A stretch of DNA of 64,000 nucleotides from Nitrospirota bacterium (GTDB lineage: Bacteria; Nitrospirota; 9FT-COMBO-42-15; HDB-SIOI813). Shown here one piece after another: positions 35,200-42,680 of the stretch. The position numbers were made by a program, and so were the translations under genes. Each line of letters starts with the position of its first letter. Positions within the stretch are counted from its first letter, which is position 1. The DNA is taken from NCBI GenBank assembly GCA_020846775.1, contig JADLDG010000006.1:1-64000 (forward strand), written 5' to 3'. Below the pieces are notes generated by a model. That model was not told where the DNA came from. It saw only the letters and a list, made by a program, of their open reading frames with translations, and searched no databases.

Positions 35200-36432
35200 T
35201 TAACCTTTAGGGTAACCACTATATGATGGACGTCTTGATTGGCCTGGTCGTCTGACCCTTGCCTTAAAAGAAGACGGCTCAGCCTTGGAAGCTATCTTCT
35301 GCCCTAAATCACTGCTGGCGAAACCATCCACTACAACCTGGCGAATTTTTGATCCGATATACCTTTCGATGTTGCGAAGGCTTTCACGTTCGCACGAGGC
35401 CACCAGAGAAATGGCATCTCCTGTCTTCTCTGCACGGGCCGTCCTGCCGATCCTGTGGACATAATCCTCAGGGATATCAGGCATTTCATAATTTACCACA
35501 TGAGAGATTTCCTTTACATCAAGTCCGCGGGCAGCAACATTAGTTGCAACCAGAACCTGTACACGGCCATTCTTAAAATCCTGCAATGCCTGAGTACGTT
35601 CCCTCTGGCTCTTGTCGCCATGGATCGCCTCTGCCATACTGCCTTTGCGGTTAAGGTGTGTCGCAAGCTTTTCTGCGCGATTTTTAGTCCTTGTGAAAAC
35701 AAGAACCCTCGACATCTGCTCCTTTTCAATGAGATGAACCAACAAGTCATTCTTGCGTGTTACATCCACTGGATAAACAACCTGTCTGACGCCTGATGCA
35801 GGAGTACCCTGACGTGCAACTTCAACAACCTCAGGCTGCTTAAGGATCTCGTTAGCAAGCCTCTGTATCTCTGCGGGCATAGTGGCAGAAAACAGGAGTG
35901 TCTGGCGCTGCTGCGGTATGCTCTTAATGATTGTCCGTATATCGGCAATGAATCCCATGTCAAGCATACGGTCTGCCTCATCTATAATGAGTACCTCAAG
36001 ATTCTTGAATGAAACTGTTCTCTGGCGCATGTGGTCCATCAATCTTCCAGGTGTTGCTATAAGAATGTCCACCCCGCGTCTCAGTGCTTCTTTCTGAGGA
36101 TATATACCGACACCTCCATAAACAAGGGCTGTACGTAGACGAAGGTTACTGCCGTAGGTCTTGACACTTTCATGAACCTGCATAGCCAGTTCACGTGTTG
36201 GGACAAGGACCAATGCCCTGAGAGACGGCGACTTTCCCTTCTGAAGCCTGTTGAGTACAGGGAGTGTGAAGCCGGCTGTCTTTCCGGTACCGGTCTGTGC
36301 GCAGCCGATCAGGTCTTTTCCCTGCATAATGATAGGGATGGCCTTGGCTTGTATGGGTGTTGGGTCCACATATTTCTTGGTCTGTAATGCTTTGAGGATT
36401 TCGGGGCTGAGCCCCATTTTTTCAAACGACAT
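35200..36432 (-). CDS. rhlE: DEAD-box RNA helicase (RhlE-like)
   Basis: This 410-residue ATP-dependent RNA helicase has all motifs: Q motif (PTPIQAKAIPI), I (AQTGTGKT), Ia (VPTRELAMQV), Ib (TPGRLMD), II (DEAD), III (SAT), IV-V (TNVAARGLDVKEI) and VI (HRIGRTARAEK). The C-terminal tail after about residue 365 is short and basic (RVRRPGQSRRPSYSGYPKG), fitting RhlE-type proteins. It should remodel rRNA or mRNA structure. AGGAG precedes the ATG; the promoter found far upstream implies a leader of about 300 bases. Confidence 0.93.
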   Translation of the reverse strand: MSFEKMGLSPEILKALQTKKYVDPTPIQAKAIPIIMQGKDLIGCAQTGTGKTAGFTLPVLNRLQKGKSPSLRALVLVPTRELAMQVHESVKTYGSNLRLRTALVYGGVGIYPQKEALRRGVDILIATPGRLMDHMRQRTVSFKNLEVLIIDEADRMLDMGFIADIRTIIKSIPQQRQTLLFSATMPAEIQRLANEILKQPEVVEVARQGTPASGVRQVVYPVDVTRKNDLLVHLIEKEQMSRVLVFTRTKNRAEKLATHLNRKGSMAEAIHGDKSQRERTQALQDFKNGRVQVLVATNVAARGLDVKEISHVVNYEMPDIPEDYVHRIGRTARAEKTGDAISLVASCERESLRNIERYIGSKIRQVVVDGFASSDLGQKIASKAEPSSFKARVRRPGQSRRPSYSGYPKG

Positions 36433-36743
36433 ATTCTTTTTCTCCTGATTAAATTCCGGGACTAATGTCCCACATTGTTAAAAACGGAAAGATACCACGG
36501 CCTTAAACTCACGTATCCCCAATGGACACGGTGTCCGTAAACCATATTAGCATTAGTCTTTCCACATAGTTTGAAGAACCTGTCAGAAGGGTAATCCTGA
36601 ATCAGTCACACTGATAAACTGCTGAAGAAGTTTCCCTGCCCAAAACTCTTTCTTTAGTTTGTGATGGCCCTGCTTTTGAGGAGTGATGTTATGGTAACGA
36701 TAGGTAAGCTACATCGCGCCTCGCGATTCATCAATTGAACGAC

Positions 36744-36772
36744 ATCCTAACACAGTAGAATGGCGAATGCAA
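36744..36772 (-). promoter_or_regulatory. rhlE promoter with long 5' leader (to 36433)
   Basis: On the minus strand TTGCAT (36772 to 36767) and TAGGAT (36749 to 36744) are 17 bases apart, with a start near 36737. A perfect hairpin, ATCGCG/CGCGAT with a 3-base loop (36713-36727), would sit at the 5' end of the RNA. The remaining leader down to 36433 has no gene I can support. Long structured leaders are common for cold-induced helicases; that is inference here. Confidence 0.5.
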
Positions 36773-36902
36773 GGGAAATATATTAACCCTAAATATTCTA
36801 ACCCTTTATTACAGTCGCAACACGTTGTGCGTCACCAAATCCCAAATTTAATGACATCTGTATACACAATCTGGTAATATCTCAGATTATGGAGGGATTA
36901 CA

Positions 36903-37553
36903 GTGACAGACTTAAAGCTTACTAAAGAAGATGTTCGTGTCATAGGGTGCCTTATTGAAAAGGAGATGACCACTCCTGATTATTATCCCCTCTCGTTAAA
37001 TGCCCTTGTTAATGCATGCAACCAGAAATCCAACAGGGACCCTGTAGTTTCCTATAGTGAAGAAACTGTATTAAGAACCTTAGACAGCCTTAAGAGCAAA
37101 GAACTGGCATGGCAGAGCGATTTAAGCCGGGTTGCTAAATACTCTCACAATTTTCTTAAGGCACGCAATCTTGTAAATAAGGAGGCAGCTATACTTTGCA
37201 TCCTGTTTCTGCGGGGACACCAGACCGCAGGTGAGATACGGGAACGGACGGAACGTCTTTACAAGTTTAATACAATAGAAGAGTCTAAGGAGGTTCTGAA
37301 TAACCTTGAAGAGATGGGATATGTTAAACTTCTCCCCCGTCAGCATGGCATGAAGGAACAACGCTACACTCACCTTTTCTCTGACATAGAAGAACTTCCC
37401 GGCACTGATACAGCTTCATACCCTGTATCGTATACTAACGATACTAACGCTGAAGATGAGCGGATCGAAAAACTCCGGGAGGAATTAACAAGACTGCGTC
37501 AGGAACTGGAAACATTGAGACAGGAGTTCCAGGAATTCAAACAACAATTCTAA
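36903..37553 (+). CDS. yceH: YceH/DUF480 family protein
   Basis: This 216-residue protein has two winged-helix repeats typical of YceH: LTKEDVRVIGCLIEKEMTTPDYYPLSLNAL near the start and AAILCILFLRGHQTAGEIRERT in the middle, followed by YVKLLPRQHGMKEQRYTHLF. A C-terminal coiled coil (about residues 180-216) ends the protein. Function is not established. GTG 36903 follows GGAGGGATTACA. Confidence 0.9.
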   Translation: MTDLKLTKEDVRVIGCLIEKEMTTPDYYPLSLNALVNACNQKSNRDPVVSYSEETVLRTLDSLKSKELAWQSDLSRVAKYSHNFLKARNLVNKEAAILCILFLRGHQTAGEIRERTERLYKFNTIEESKEVLNNLEEMGYVKLLPRQHGMKEQRYTHLFSDIEELPGTDTASYPVSYTNDTNAEDERIEKLREELTRLRQELETLRQEFQEFKQQF

Positions 37554-37560
37554 TTGAAAA

Positions 37561-38037
37561 CTATAGTACCTTAAGAACCTCTTCAAGATGTTTATCTACC
37601 TTCACCTTCGGGAAGATACGACTAATCCTGCCCTCTTCATCTATAATAAACGTAGTACGTTCAATACCCATGAACTTACGACCATAAAGAGATTTCTCTT
37701 TCCACACACCGTAGGCCTGGACCACATCTTTATTCGCATCACTCAGCAGGGGGAAATTGAGATCGTATTTATCCCTGAATTTTATATGAGAACCGACTGA
37801 ATCAGCGCTGACTCCAATTACAACGGCACCACGTTTTTTAATCTCTGTATTACTATCACGAAACGAGCACGCCTCCTTTGTACATCCCGGTGTACTATCC
37901 TTAGGGTAGAAATACAGTACAACCTTTTTACCCCTGAAACCGGAGAGTGCGACCTCTTTGCCATCATGATCAGGAATCTTGAAGTCAGGCGCCTTATCTC
38001 CTACATTTAATCCACTATCAGATTTCTTACCGCTCAT
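37561..38037 (-). CDS. bcp: Thioredoxin-dependent peroxiredoxin (Bcp/PrxQ)
   Basis: This 158-residue peroxiredoxin reduces hydroperoxides with thioredoxin. The active segment FYPKDSTPGCTKEACSFRD contains peroxidatic and resolving cysteines five residues apart, the PrxQ pattern. AGGAGGGG precedes the ATG. It converges with yceH, 7 bases away. It adds a second peroxidase to ahpC in this window. Confidence 0.94.
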   Translation of the reverse strand: MSGKKSDSGLNVGDKAPDFKIPDHDGKEVALSGFRGKKVVLYFYPKDSTPGCTKEACSFRDSNTEIKKRGAVVIGVSADSVGSHIKFRDKYDLNFPLLSDANKDVVQAYGVWKEKSLYGRKFMGIERTTFIIDEEGRISRIFPKVKVDKHLEEVLKVL

Positions 38038-38199
38038 AGGATACCCCTCCTTATTTTTTTAAGCTGACTTCTATTGTCCAGATAGAAGCTTTAACTCCTC
38101 TACAGACCTTGAGACCGGCGTAGAGTATTGATCATAATTACGGATAATTTTCATGATCCCGGGGACTACAACAGAAAATGGTGCAAAAGTAAAGGCATT

Positions 38200-38832
38200 C
38201 TAATATTTTTTTCTTATCTCACTCACCCGGAGGATTCGAACACCAGGCCTTCTTACATCTTCTTTCTTCAATATATGCGGGGGAGACTCTTTAGTCAATG
38301 GGAGCAGGATTGTCATTCTGGGATAGCAATATATTCTGCCTAATGTTGTCAGCTCATGTGACAGAAAGAGGACAAGTTCGCTATCCCTGTAATGTGTGTT
38401 TGGTTCAATCAAAAGGAGGTCTCCTTCATTAACCACAGGAGAGCTGATCAAACCGGCAGATGCTATCAGGAAAAAGGCATTCTGATCGCTTGAAAGTGAT
38501 GGTTCAGTGGAATCTGCGTTTTCCTTTAATATAGGCCATCTTTTAGACTTCAGGTCTTTGAACTTACTCCACTTTATTACAGGAAGCATCTTTGGAGTTA
38601 CATAAGAAGTTAATTCTTCTTTTATAATTGATGGTTCTTCGATGAGGCGCGATACAGATACCCCAAGACTCTCCGCCAATTTCCTTATTGTCTCTGCCTT
38701 AAGATTTCTCTGCAGATCTGACTCTATCCTCGCAATACTTGCCTGAGAAATACCACTCCTGTGGGATAACTCAAGCTGCGATATCCCCATCTGCTCCCTG
38801 AAATTCTTCAAACGCCGACCTATTCCCTTCAT
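38200..38832 (-). CDS. XRE-type regulator with degenerate S24/LexA-like C-terminal domain
   Basis: This 210-residue protein has an N-terminal HTH (GIGRRLKNFREQMGISQLELSHRSGISQASIARIE), then a linker and a C-terminal region SAGLISSPVVNEGDLLLIEPNTHYRDSELVLFL. That region resembles the S24/LexA fold (SM.P.I..GD.VLV), but the nucleophile and lysine do not align clearly, so self-cleavage is doubtful. ATG 38832 is chosen over TTG 38853. It is divergent from a Cys/Trp-rich small gene whose promoter lies between them, and may control it. Confidence 0.75.
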   Translation of the reverse strand: MKGIGRRLKNFREQMGISQLELSHRSGISQASIARIESDLQRNLKAETIRKLAESLGVSVSRLIEEPSIIKEELTSYVTPKMLPVIKWSKFKDLKSKRWPILKENADSTEPSLSSDQNAFFLIASAGLISSPVVNEGDLLLIEPNTHYRDSELVLFLSHELTTLGRIYCYPRMTILLPLTKESPPHILKKEDVRRPGVRILRVSEIRKKY

Positions 38833-38890
38833 TGGTATTTGTTTTACACGCAATAGGCCACATTTACAATATCACACATGTATATTTCGC

Positions 38891-38919
38891 TTGACATTAA
38901 ATATTCTCTCATGTATTAT
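38891..38919 (+). promoter_or_regulatory. Promoter between the XRE regulator and the Cys/Trp-rich gene
   Basis: TTGACA (38891-38896) and TATTAT (38914-38919) are exactly 17 bases apart, with a start near 38926. The heptamer ATTTCGC occurs just before the -35 box (38884-38890) and again after the start (38935-38941), a possible repressor site pair. The motif CATGTAT also occurs twice (38876 region and 38910 region). Confidence 0.6.
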
Positions 38920-38969
38920 TTATAATAATTTCTTATTTCGCGGAATTGATTAAAAGGAAATAACGAGAG

Positions 38970-39242
38970 ATGGGTTTCTGTGACTACTTTGTTAGAGTAT
39001 TACCAACCGACTATAAGGAATATGGTGGAGGCATAACACGGTGGACAACAGATGAAGCTTTTCCTGACTGCTCATTGGGATGTAAATGGTGGCGCCCTTT
39101 ATATAAAGGCAACTATAAAAATGAACACCACTGGGATATGGATTGGGGGGTATGTATAAACCCTGGAGGTCCAAGGAGAGGGCTGCTGACATGGGAACAC
39201 CAGGCAGGATATGGATGCTTCGAGGAAGGCTTTCTTAGGTGA
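38970..39242 (+). CDS. Cys/Trp-rich 90-residue protein, unknown function
   Basis: This protein contains four to five cysteines and seven or more tryptophans (FPDCSLGCKWWRPLY, HHWDMDWGVCINPGG, GYGCFEEGF). There is no signal peptide, so it is probably cytoplasmic; it may bind metal. I do not recognise the family. It has a near-consensus promoter and lies divergently from an XRE regulator, as accessory regulator-effector pairs do. Start ATG 38970 follows a weak GAGAG. Confidence 0.6.
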   Translation: MGFCDYFVRVLPTDYKEYGGGITRWTTDEAFPDCSLGCKWWRPLYKGNYKNEHHWDMDWGVCINPGGPRRGLLTWEHQAGYGCFEEGFLR

Positions 39243-39275
39243 TAACAAGGTAATACCAATTGGGGCTAACGCTAC

Positions 39276-39719
39276 TTAGTCCTGGCCGATAAGTCTTAAG
39301 AATTTTGCAACAGAAAGAACCGATATACCTGATCCTGACAAAAACTCTGTAACCTCCATATCCATCTTTACATCATCGTCCCTGCTAACAAGATATTTTG
39401 CTTTACCTTTTATCGCTGTTTCTATAATAAGATCATCATCCATGTCCCGGCAGATATTGATGTCACCGGAAACCAGGACATGATCTGATCGTTCCTCTAT
39501 CAGTATTAAGAGTTCCCTTATGTCAGTTTCAGTAACACCATATTTATTTTTTATCTTAGGACGACTAAGGACATCCGCTATCTCTTCCAGTATTGGTTCT
39601 GAAATGATAACTTCTATGAGTCCTTCCTCAAAGGCCTTTCTGAGTTTGGCAGGATAACCATGTGGATTCAGCAGGGATGATACCCAGATATTGGTGTCAA
39701 TAACAGCCTTAACGGCCAC
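39276..39719 (-). CDS. PIN-domain toxin
   Basis: This 147-residue protein has PIN-domain acidic residues: Asp in [12 protein letters not shown], Glu in [16 protein letters not shown], Asp pair in [27 protein letters not shown]. It matches the PIN-family putative toxin group (COG1569 type) and should be an endoribonuclease. GTG 39719 overlaps the antitoxin stop by 11 bases, a normal TA arrangement. Confidence 0.88.
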   Translation of the reverse strand: MAVKAVIDTNIWVSSLLNPHGYPAKLRKAFEEGLIEVIISEPILEEIADVLSRPKIKNKYGVTETDIRELLILIEERSDHVLVSGDINICRDMDDDLIIETAIKGKAKYLVSRDDDVKMDMEVTEFLSGSGISVLSVAKFLRLIGQD

Positions 39720-39948
39720 GCTTCCCTTCCCTGACTTCTTTGATAGACTGGGATATATCGGCTTCTATTTCCTCAGGAGGATATTGAGCGGACTTTTTAT
39801 GTATCTTATTAATCAGACGGTTAAACCCTTTTCCCCATTCCCCTTTTGGAATAACCCTTATCTCAACTTGTTCATGTTCCTTTATATCCACTTTCTGGAG
39901 GGGTTTAAAAACACCGTTTTCAAAGATAGCCTCTATGGTCTTGGACAT
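39709..39948 (-). CDS. DUF104/AF2212-like antitoxin
   Basis: This 79-residue protein begins [31 protein letters not shown], the DUF104 small barrel of AF2212-like antitoxins paired with PIN toxins. ATG 39948 follows AGGAGG by 9 bases; TTG 39954 is too close to that site. The C-terminal acidic tail should bind the PIN toxin encoded just downstream. Confidence 0.87.
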   Translation of the reverse strand: MSKTIEAIFENGVFKPLQKVDIKEHEQVEIRVIPKGEWGKGFNRLINKIHKKSAQYPPEEIEADISQSIKEVREGKRGR

Positions 39949-40132
39949 ATTCAATCACCTCCTTAAGTGCAAGAATAAAAGAATATGTATTTTAAGTCAA
40001 GGATAGACATAATAAGTTAACTCAGGTGGAGGATGCATTTTGAATACAATGTCATGCCTGTATTATTTACTTGACTTTACTTATACGCAGGTGTATCATA
40101 ATCAACAATTTAAAAAGGAGGTGACAGGAATT

Positions 40133-40174
40133 ATGAAGCTGGCAGAATTGCTGAATGAGAGAAAGGCTGTATAG
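40133..40174 (+). pseudogene. N-terminal stub of a small protein gene
   Basis: A strong AAAGGAGGTGA at 40115-40125 precedes ATG 40133, but the frame (MKLAELLNERKAV) stops after 13 codons. The start resembles DIP1984-type proteins (MKLAEALIERA). Strong translation signals before a stop this early suggest a truncated gene rather than a real peptide. Confidence 0.35.
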
Positions 40175-40203
40175 GTGAGGGTGGGATTGGGGATAATTGA
40201 AGA

Positions 40204-40461
40204 ATGTTGGAACATTTATTAAGGGGTAGCCAGATAATACGCGGGGAAAGTCCGGACATCCTCGCACGAAAAATTGCAAGACTTACAGATGAAATATCAG
40301 GGGCAGAAATGAAAGAGTTTTTTACAACGGCACTGAAACTGGCTGTAGAAAATAAGTGTATAGATGAAAATGACAGGGTTATTCTCTCTTACGAAATATT
40401 TAAAAAGACCCGGGAGAAAATGGGGGCAGGCCAAAGAAGATTGGCCGGTTTCGGAAGATAA
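40204..40461 (+). CDS. Hypothetical 85-residue protein
   Basis: The translated sequence is charged and helix-prone (LRGSQIIRGESPDILARKIARL, then EMKEFFTTALKLAVENKCIDENDRVILSYEIFKKT). It has no membrane segment. I do not recognise the family and the ribosome site is weak. The segment coding for RGESPDILARK shares a 28-base block with 40992-41019. Confidence 0.4.
   Translation: MLEHLLRGSQIIRGESPDILARKIARLTDEISGAEMKEFFTTALKLAVENKCIDENDRVILSYEIFKKTREKMGAGQRRLAGFGR
40236..40263. repeat. 28-base direct repeat, copy 1 (partner 40992-41019)
   Basis: AATAC then CGGGGAAAGTCCGGACATCCTC; 26 of 28 bases match 40992-41019. In both copies one forward frame reads GESPDIL. It may be a piece of shared coding sequence or a short mobile repeat. 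Confidence 0.6.
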
Positions 40462-40530
40462 CTATACATCAATGGCAACATAAACAGGTGCGCAAATGAC
40501 TGTTGAAAACTTTGAATCAAGAAGTACTTC

Positions 40531-40761
40531 TTAGATTGCTACTTTTAATGCTTCTTGTGCCTCGCAGGGCAACTGTATAAGGACGAAATAGGATTGGGGA
40601 TAGAGATAATCATCACCGGATTCATCTATTACCCTGAGGTATCCATCCTTTTCTGCTCCCTTGTCTGGCAGAACGGAGTATATCTTACGCTTTTCCAAGT
40701 CCTCACAATCCTTGTTCTCAACACAAAGTGAAAACACCTCTTCTTTCTTTTCTTTTTTCAT
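40531..40761 (-). CDS. Hypothetical 76-residue protein (second gene of a small operon)
   Basis: This acidic protein begins with a Lys/Glu-rich helix (MKKEKKEEVFSLCVENKDCEDLEKRKIYSVL-type) and continues KDGYLRVIDESGDDYLYPQSYFVLIQLP, which looks like a small SH3-like beta barrel ending in a short helix. I have a general memory of similar short proteins in environmental genomes but no function. It starts 4 bases after the TAA that ends the restored frame of the upstream gene, so the two form an operon. Confidence 0.6.
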   Translation of the reverse strand: MKKEKKEEVFSLCVENKDCEDLEKRKIYSVLPDKGAEKDGYLRVIDESGDDYLYPQSYFVLIQLPCEAQEALKVAI

Positions 40762-40765
40762 GGCC

Positions 40766-40998
40766 TTACTCCAGTATCCTTTTTATTTTCATATTTTTCT
40801 TGCCAATGCCGTGGGCTTCATACCAGTGCATTTCAGCCCTGCATACCTTTCCACCCTCATACGAATTTTCGCTAGCCCTTTGAGCTTTCGCCATCGGCCG
40901 GAACCATGCTGTTTCTGAATCCGCATTATATCCCGGATCTTTCCGCCTATAGCAATTGTTTCAATTTCCCCGATTTCTCCAATTATCTCAAAATACAC
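40766..40998 (-). pseudogene. Small conserved protein gene with a one-base frameshift
   Basis: From GTG 40998 the frame reads YFEIIGEIGEIETIAIGGKIRDI and later GRWRKLKGLAKIR, then goes out of frame. Shifting frame after the codons for IR restores EGGKVCRAEMHWYEAHGIG and KKNMKIKRILE ending in TAA at 40766-40768, immediately before the next gene. The RWRKLKG...VRL...AE.HWYEAHGIG pattern belongs to a small family I recall from many genomes without a function. The loss of one base near 40847-40852 is either a real mutation or a read error. Confidence 0.7.
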
Positions 40999-41155
40999 GG
41001 GGAAAGTCCAGACATCCTCACCAAATCCGCACCACCCTCCCCTCCTCCCCTTCCAAACCTTCTATCTTTATTCTCAAGTCCATTAACTGTTCCACAGTCC
41101 GGACATTCGTCAGAAGGTGTCTTGTGATCTTTGTTGTCGTGAAAGAAGACATCCC
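40983..41155 (-). pseudogene. Degenerate YgiT-type zinc-finger debris
   Basis: The minus strand contains sequence reading TTK (frame-shifted) DHKTPSDECPDCGTVNGLENK, resembling the start of the intact zinc-finger gene at 41845-42090 (MTTKSVPNKCPLCGSTK). Matching pieces include ACAACAAA, TGTCCG and CTGTGGAA in the same order. No intact frame with a start is present. It adjoins the rtcA fragment. Confidence 0.35.
40992..41019. repeat. 28-base direct repeat, copy 2 (partner 40236-40263)
   Basis: AATAC then CGGGGAAAGTCCAGACATCCTC, lying across the GTG start of the frameshifted small gene on the other strand. It differs from copy 1 at two positions. Confidence 0.6.
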
Positions 41156-41208
41156 TTTTGCATGGACATACTTGAATGGATGCGAAACAATTCCCATCCG
41201 GACAGGAT

Positions 41209-41391
41209 CTATCTTCGTATGGGGGTTTGGAGGACAAGGGCGGTAGAACCGGCGCTCCCCCTCTTCTCGGCCACATCGATGGTAAAATCCCCGCCCTTCA
41301 GTTTTCCTGGATAGAAACGCAGTAACGAAGAGCCTATTTCATTTCCTTCGATGTGGGCATTACTGATCTCTCCCCTCGCCATAGCTACCAT
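41209..41391 (-). pseudogene. Fragment of RNA 3'-terminal phosphate cyclase (rtcA)
   Basis: A 60-codon frame reads AMARGEISNAHIEGNEIGSS, RFYPGKLKGGDFTIDV and AGSTALVLQT. This matches the internal RtcA stretch with EISNAHVEGAEIGS, PGKIKGG and GTAGSTTLVLQT. Nothing before or after belongs to RtcA: the catalytic His region and the C-terminal half are missing. The fragment runs directly into unrelated sequence at about 41225, so it is a remnant. Confidence 0.65.
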
Positions 41392-41512
41392 TCTATAGTA
41401 AGGCCGTTGAGTCCATCAAGCATTAGCCTAACATAGCAAACATGTCTGATGTTTTATATTGATTCAGAAACTTTTTAGTACAAAATTAGCACATTTTTAG
41501 CACAGTTATTAA

Positions 41513-41607
41513 GGGTCTCATAATAGAATGTACATTAGGTTGTATACTCTACCGCTTCGTTGTTAGGCTATGAACGTATACGATAAAGCAATACTATTAT
41601 GAGACCG
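41513..41607. mobile_element. MITE-like element with 13-base inverted termini
   Basis: Perfect inverted repeats GGTCTCATAATAG (41514-41526) and CTATTATGAGACC (41594-41606) bound about 95 bases with no gene. TTAA flanks both ends (41509-41512 and 41608-41611), a possible target duplication of TTAA or TA. TA duplication would fit an IS630/mariner-type passenger. Two GTATAC sites lie inside. The right flank contains the stop codon of the hicB-like gene. Confidence 0.5.
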
Positions 41608-41820
41608 TTAATATGAAAACATTAACCGCACCTTAGGTTCAGGAATAGGGCGTCCCAGTTCCTTTGCTGTTTCTATCCACTCCTTAATGATGACTTCAAC
41701 ATTGGCAAGAGCCTCCTGATAGGTTGCCCCATCTGCTGCACATCCGGGCAACTCAGGTGCCTCAGCAATAAAAGCCTCATCTTCTTTACTCCAATAAATT
41801 ATGACTTTATACCTATTCAT
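41608..41820 (-). CDS. HicB-like antitoxin without visible HicA
   Basis: This 70-residue protein has the HicB N-terminal fold: YKVIIYWSKEDEAFIAEAPELPGCAADGATYQEALANVEVIIKEWIETA. No DNA-binding domain follows, as in the short HicB type, and no hicA is adjacent. The TAA stop is inside the TTAA flanking the MITE-like element, so the element landed exactly at the gene end. Confidence 0.82.
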   Translation of the reverse strand: MNRYKVIIYWSKEDEAFIAEAPELPGCAADGATYQEALANVEVIIKEWIETAKELGRPIPEPKVRLMFSY

Positions 41821-41844
41821 CTGTTTCTCTAAACTTTTTACGGA

Positions 41845-42090
41845 TTATGTAGGACTCAAAGTAGTAATCTCTACCATGAGATGTCTCTGACGAGCCTCAT
41901 TCACAATTTCCTCTAATTTCGCCACAATAGAATCTTCAATCCAATCTGCCCCACACTGCGCACATACGGTAGCCGGTACATCCCTTACCACTACAACACC
42001 AAATCCAAGATCAACGGTAAATGTGGTTTTTCCCGGTTTCTTAGTGCTTCCACAGAGCGGACATTTGTTAGGAACTGATTTTGTTGTCAT
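41845..42090 (-). CDS. YgiT-type zinc-finger (MqsA-like) protein
   Basis: This 81-residue protein has CPLC near residue 11 and CAQC near 44, the zinc site of YgiT/MqsA N-terminal domains, followed by GADWIEDSIVAKLEEIVNEARQRH. It lacks the HTH of full MqsA. AGGAGG lies 4-5 bases before ATG 42090. It overlaps the DUF4258 gene by 23 bases; such pairs are predicted TA modules. Confidence 0.82.
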   Translation of the reverse strand: MTTKSVPNKCPLCGSTKKPGKTTFTVDLGFGVVVVRDVPATVCAQCGADWIEDSIVAKLEEIVNEARQRHLMVEITTLSPT

Positions 42091-42400
42091 CTTTCCTCCT
42101 GGTCTTATAATCTGATTCAAAATGTTCTAAATCAGGTTTATAGGAAGTTATAATAAAACAGCAGCCATTCTCAGAGTCAAGAGCTGACACTACATGAAAT
42201 GGCTCATCTTCATGCCACCCTAAAAACAAGGCACTCGGATAAGGTTTATCATCAGGATAATCTTCAATAACTTCCCCTGTTAACAGTACTCCTTTTACAA
42301 TTTCCCTTGAAATACCCCTCTCCATCATCCTTTCAAGCGCGTGCCTCTGCCATTCGATAAGGCTATTCTCAACGGCTATTTTTAGCGTTGTTCTATCCAT
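42068..42400 (-). CDS. DUF4258 protein, probable toxin of a TA pair
   Basis: This 110-residue protein has the DUF4258 pattern: WQRHALERMMERGISREIVKGVLLTGEVIEDYPDDKPYPSALFLG, then PFHVVSALD and CFIITSYKPD. The domain is RelE-like by prediction and often lies upstream of a YgiT zinc-finger gene, as here with a 23-base overlap. Toxic activity is inferred from the pairing. Confidence 0.82.
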   Translation of the reverse strand: MDRTTLKIAVENSLIEWQRHALERMMERGISREIVKGVLLTGEVIEDYPDDKPYPSALFLGWHEDEPFHVVSALDSENGCCFIITSYKPDLEHFESDYKTRRKDDNKISS

Positions 42401-42464
42401 TTATTATATCAGATATATTGTAGTAAATAGGTTTCTTTCTTAAGATAAGCACATTTTTAGCACA

Positions 42465-42680
42465 CTATAAAACAGCAACTTCTAATGGTAGTGACTGGAC
42501 ATCCTCAGGCTTCTCTTTCTTCAGATAGTTTATCTTTTCAAATCCAATTACCTCTCCCTTTTCATCTTTTTTCAGAATAATCCCATGCCCAATCTCTTCA
42601 TTGATGCAGGGTCTTGGTTTTGAGAACCAGACATCCAGGGTATTGCCCGCCTTATCATAGGTTATCGTTATCTTTTCCAT
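42465..42680 (-). CDS. DUF2283 protein
   Basis: This 71-residue protein shows ITYDKAGNTLDVWFS and GIILKKDEKGEVIGFEKINYL, typical of DUF2283 small beta proteins. They often lie beside DUF4258 genes and are suspected antitoxins. A DUF4258 gene is present 65 bases downstream, in the same orientation. Function is not known. The gap 42681-42911 contains only a 21-codon frame without support. Confidence 0.8.
   Translation of the reverse strand: MEKITITYDKAGNTLDVWFSKPRPCINEEIGHGIILKKDEKGEVIGFEKINYLKKEKPEDVQSLPLEVAVL

Noticed and set aside
40240-40270. RNase P RNA-like string GGGGAAAGTCCGG
   Set aside because: It resembles the conserved GAGGAAAGTCCGGGC of rnpB, but the second conserved half (ACAGAA region) and the long helices are absent and the string lies in an open frame and is duplicated.
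40067-40279. 70-codon minus-strand frame
   Set aside because: It lies opposite the plus-strand hypothetical gene and the AAAGGAGG site, has no ribosome site and reads like low-complexity sequence.
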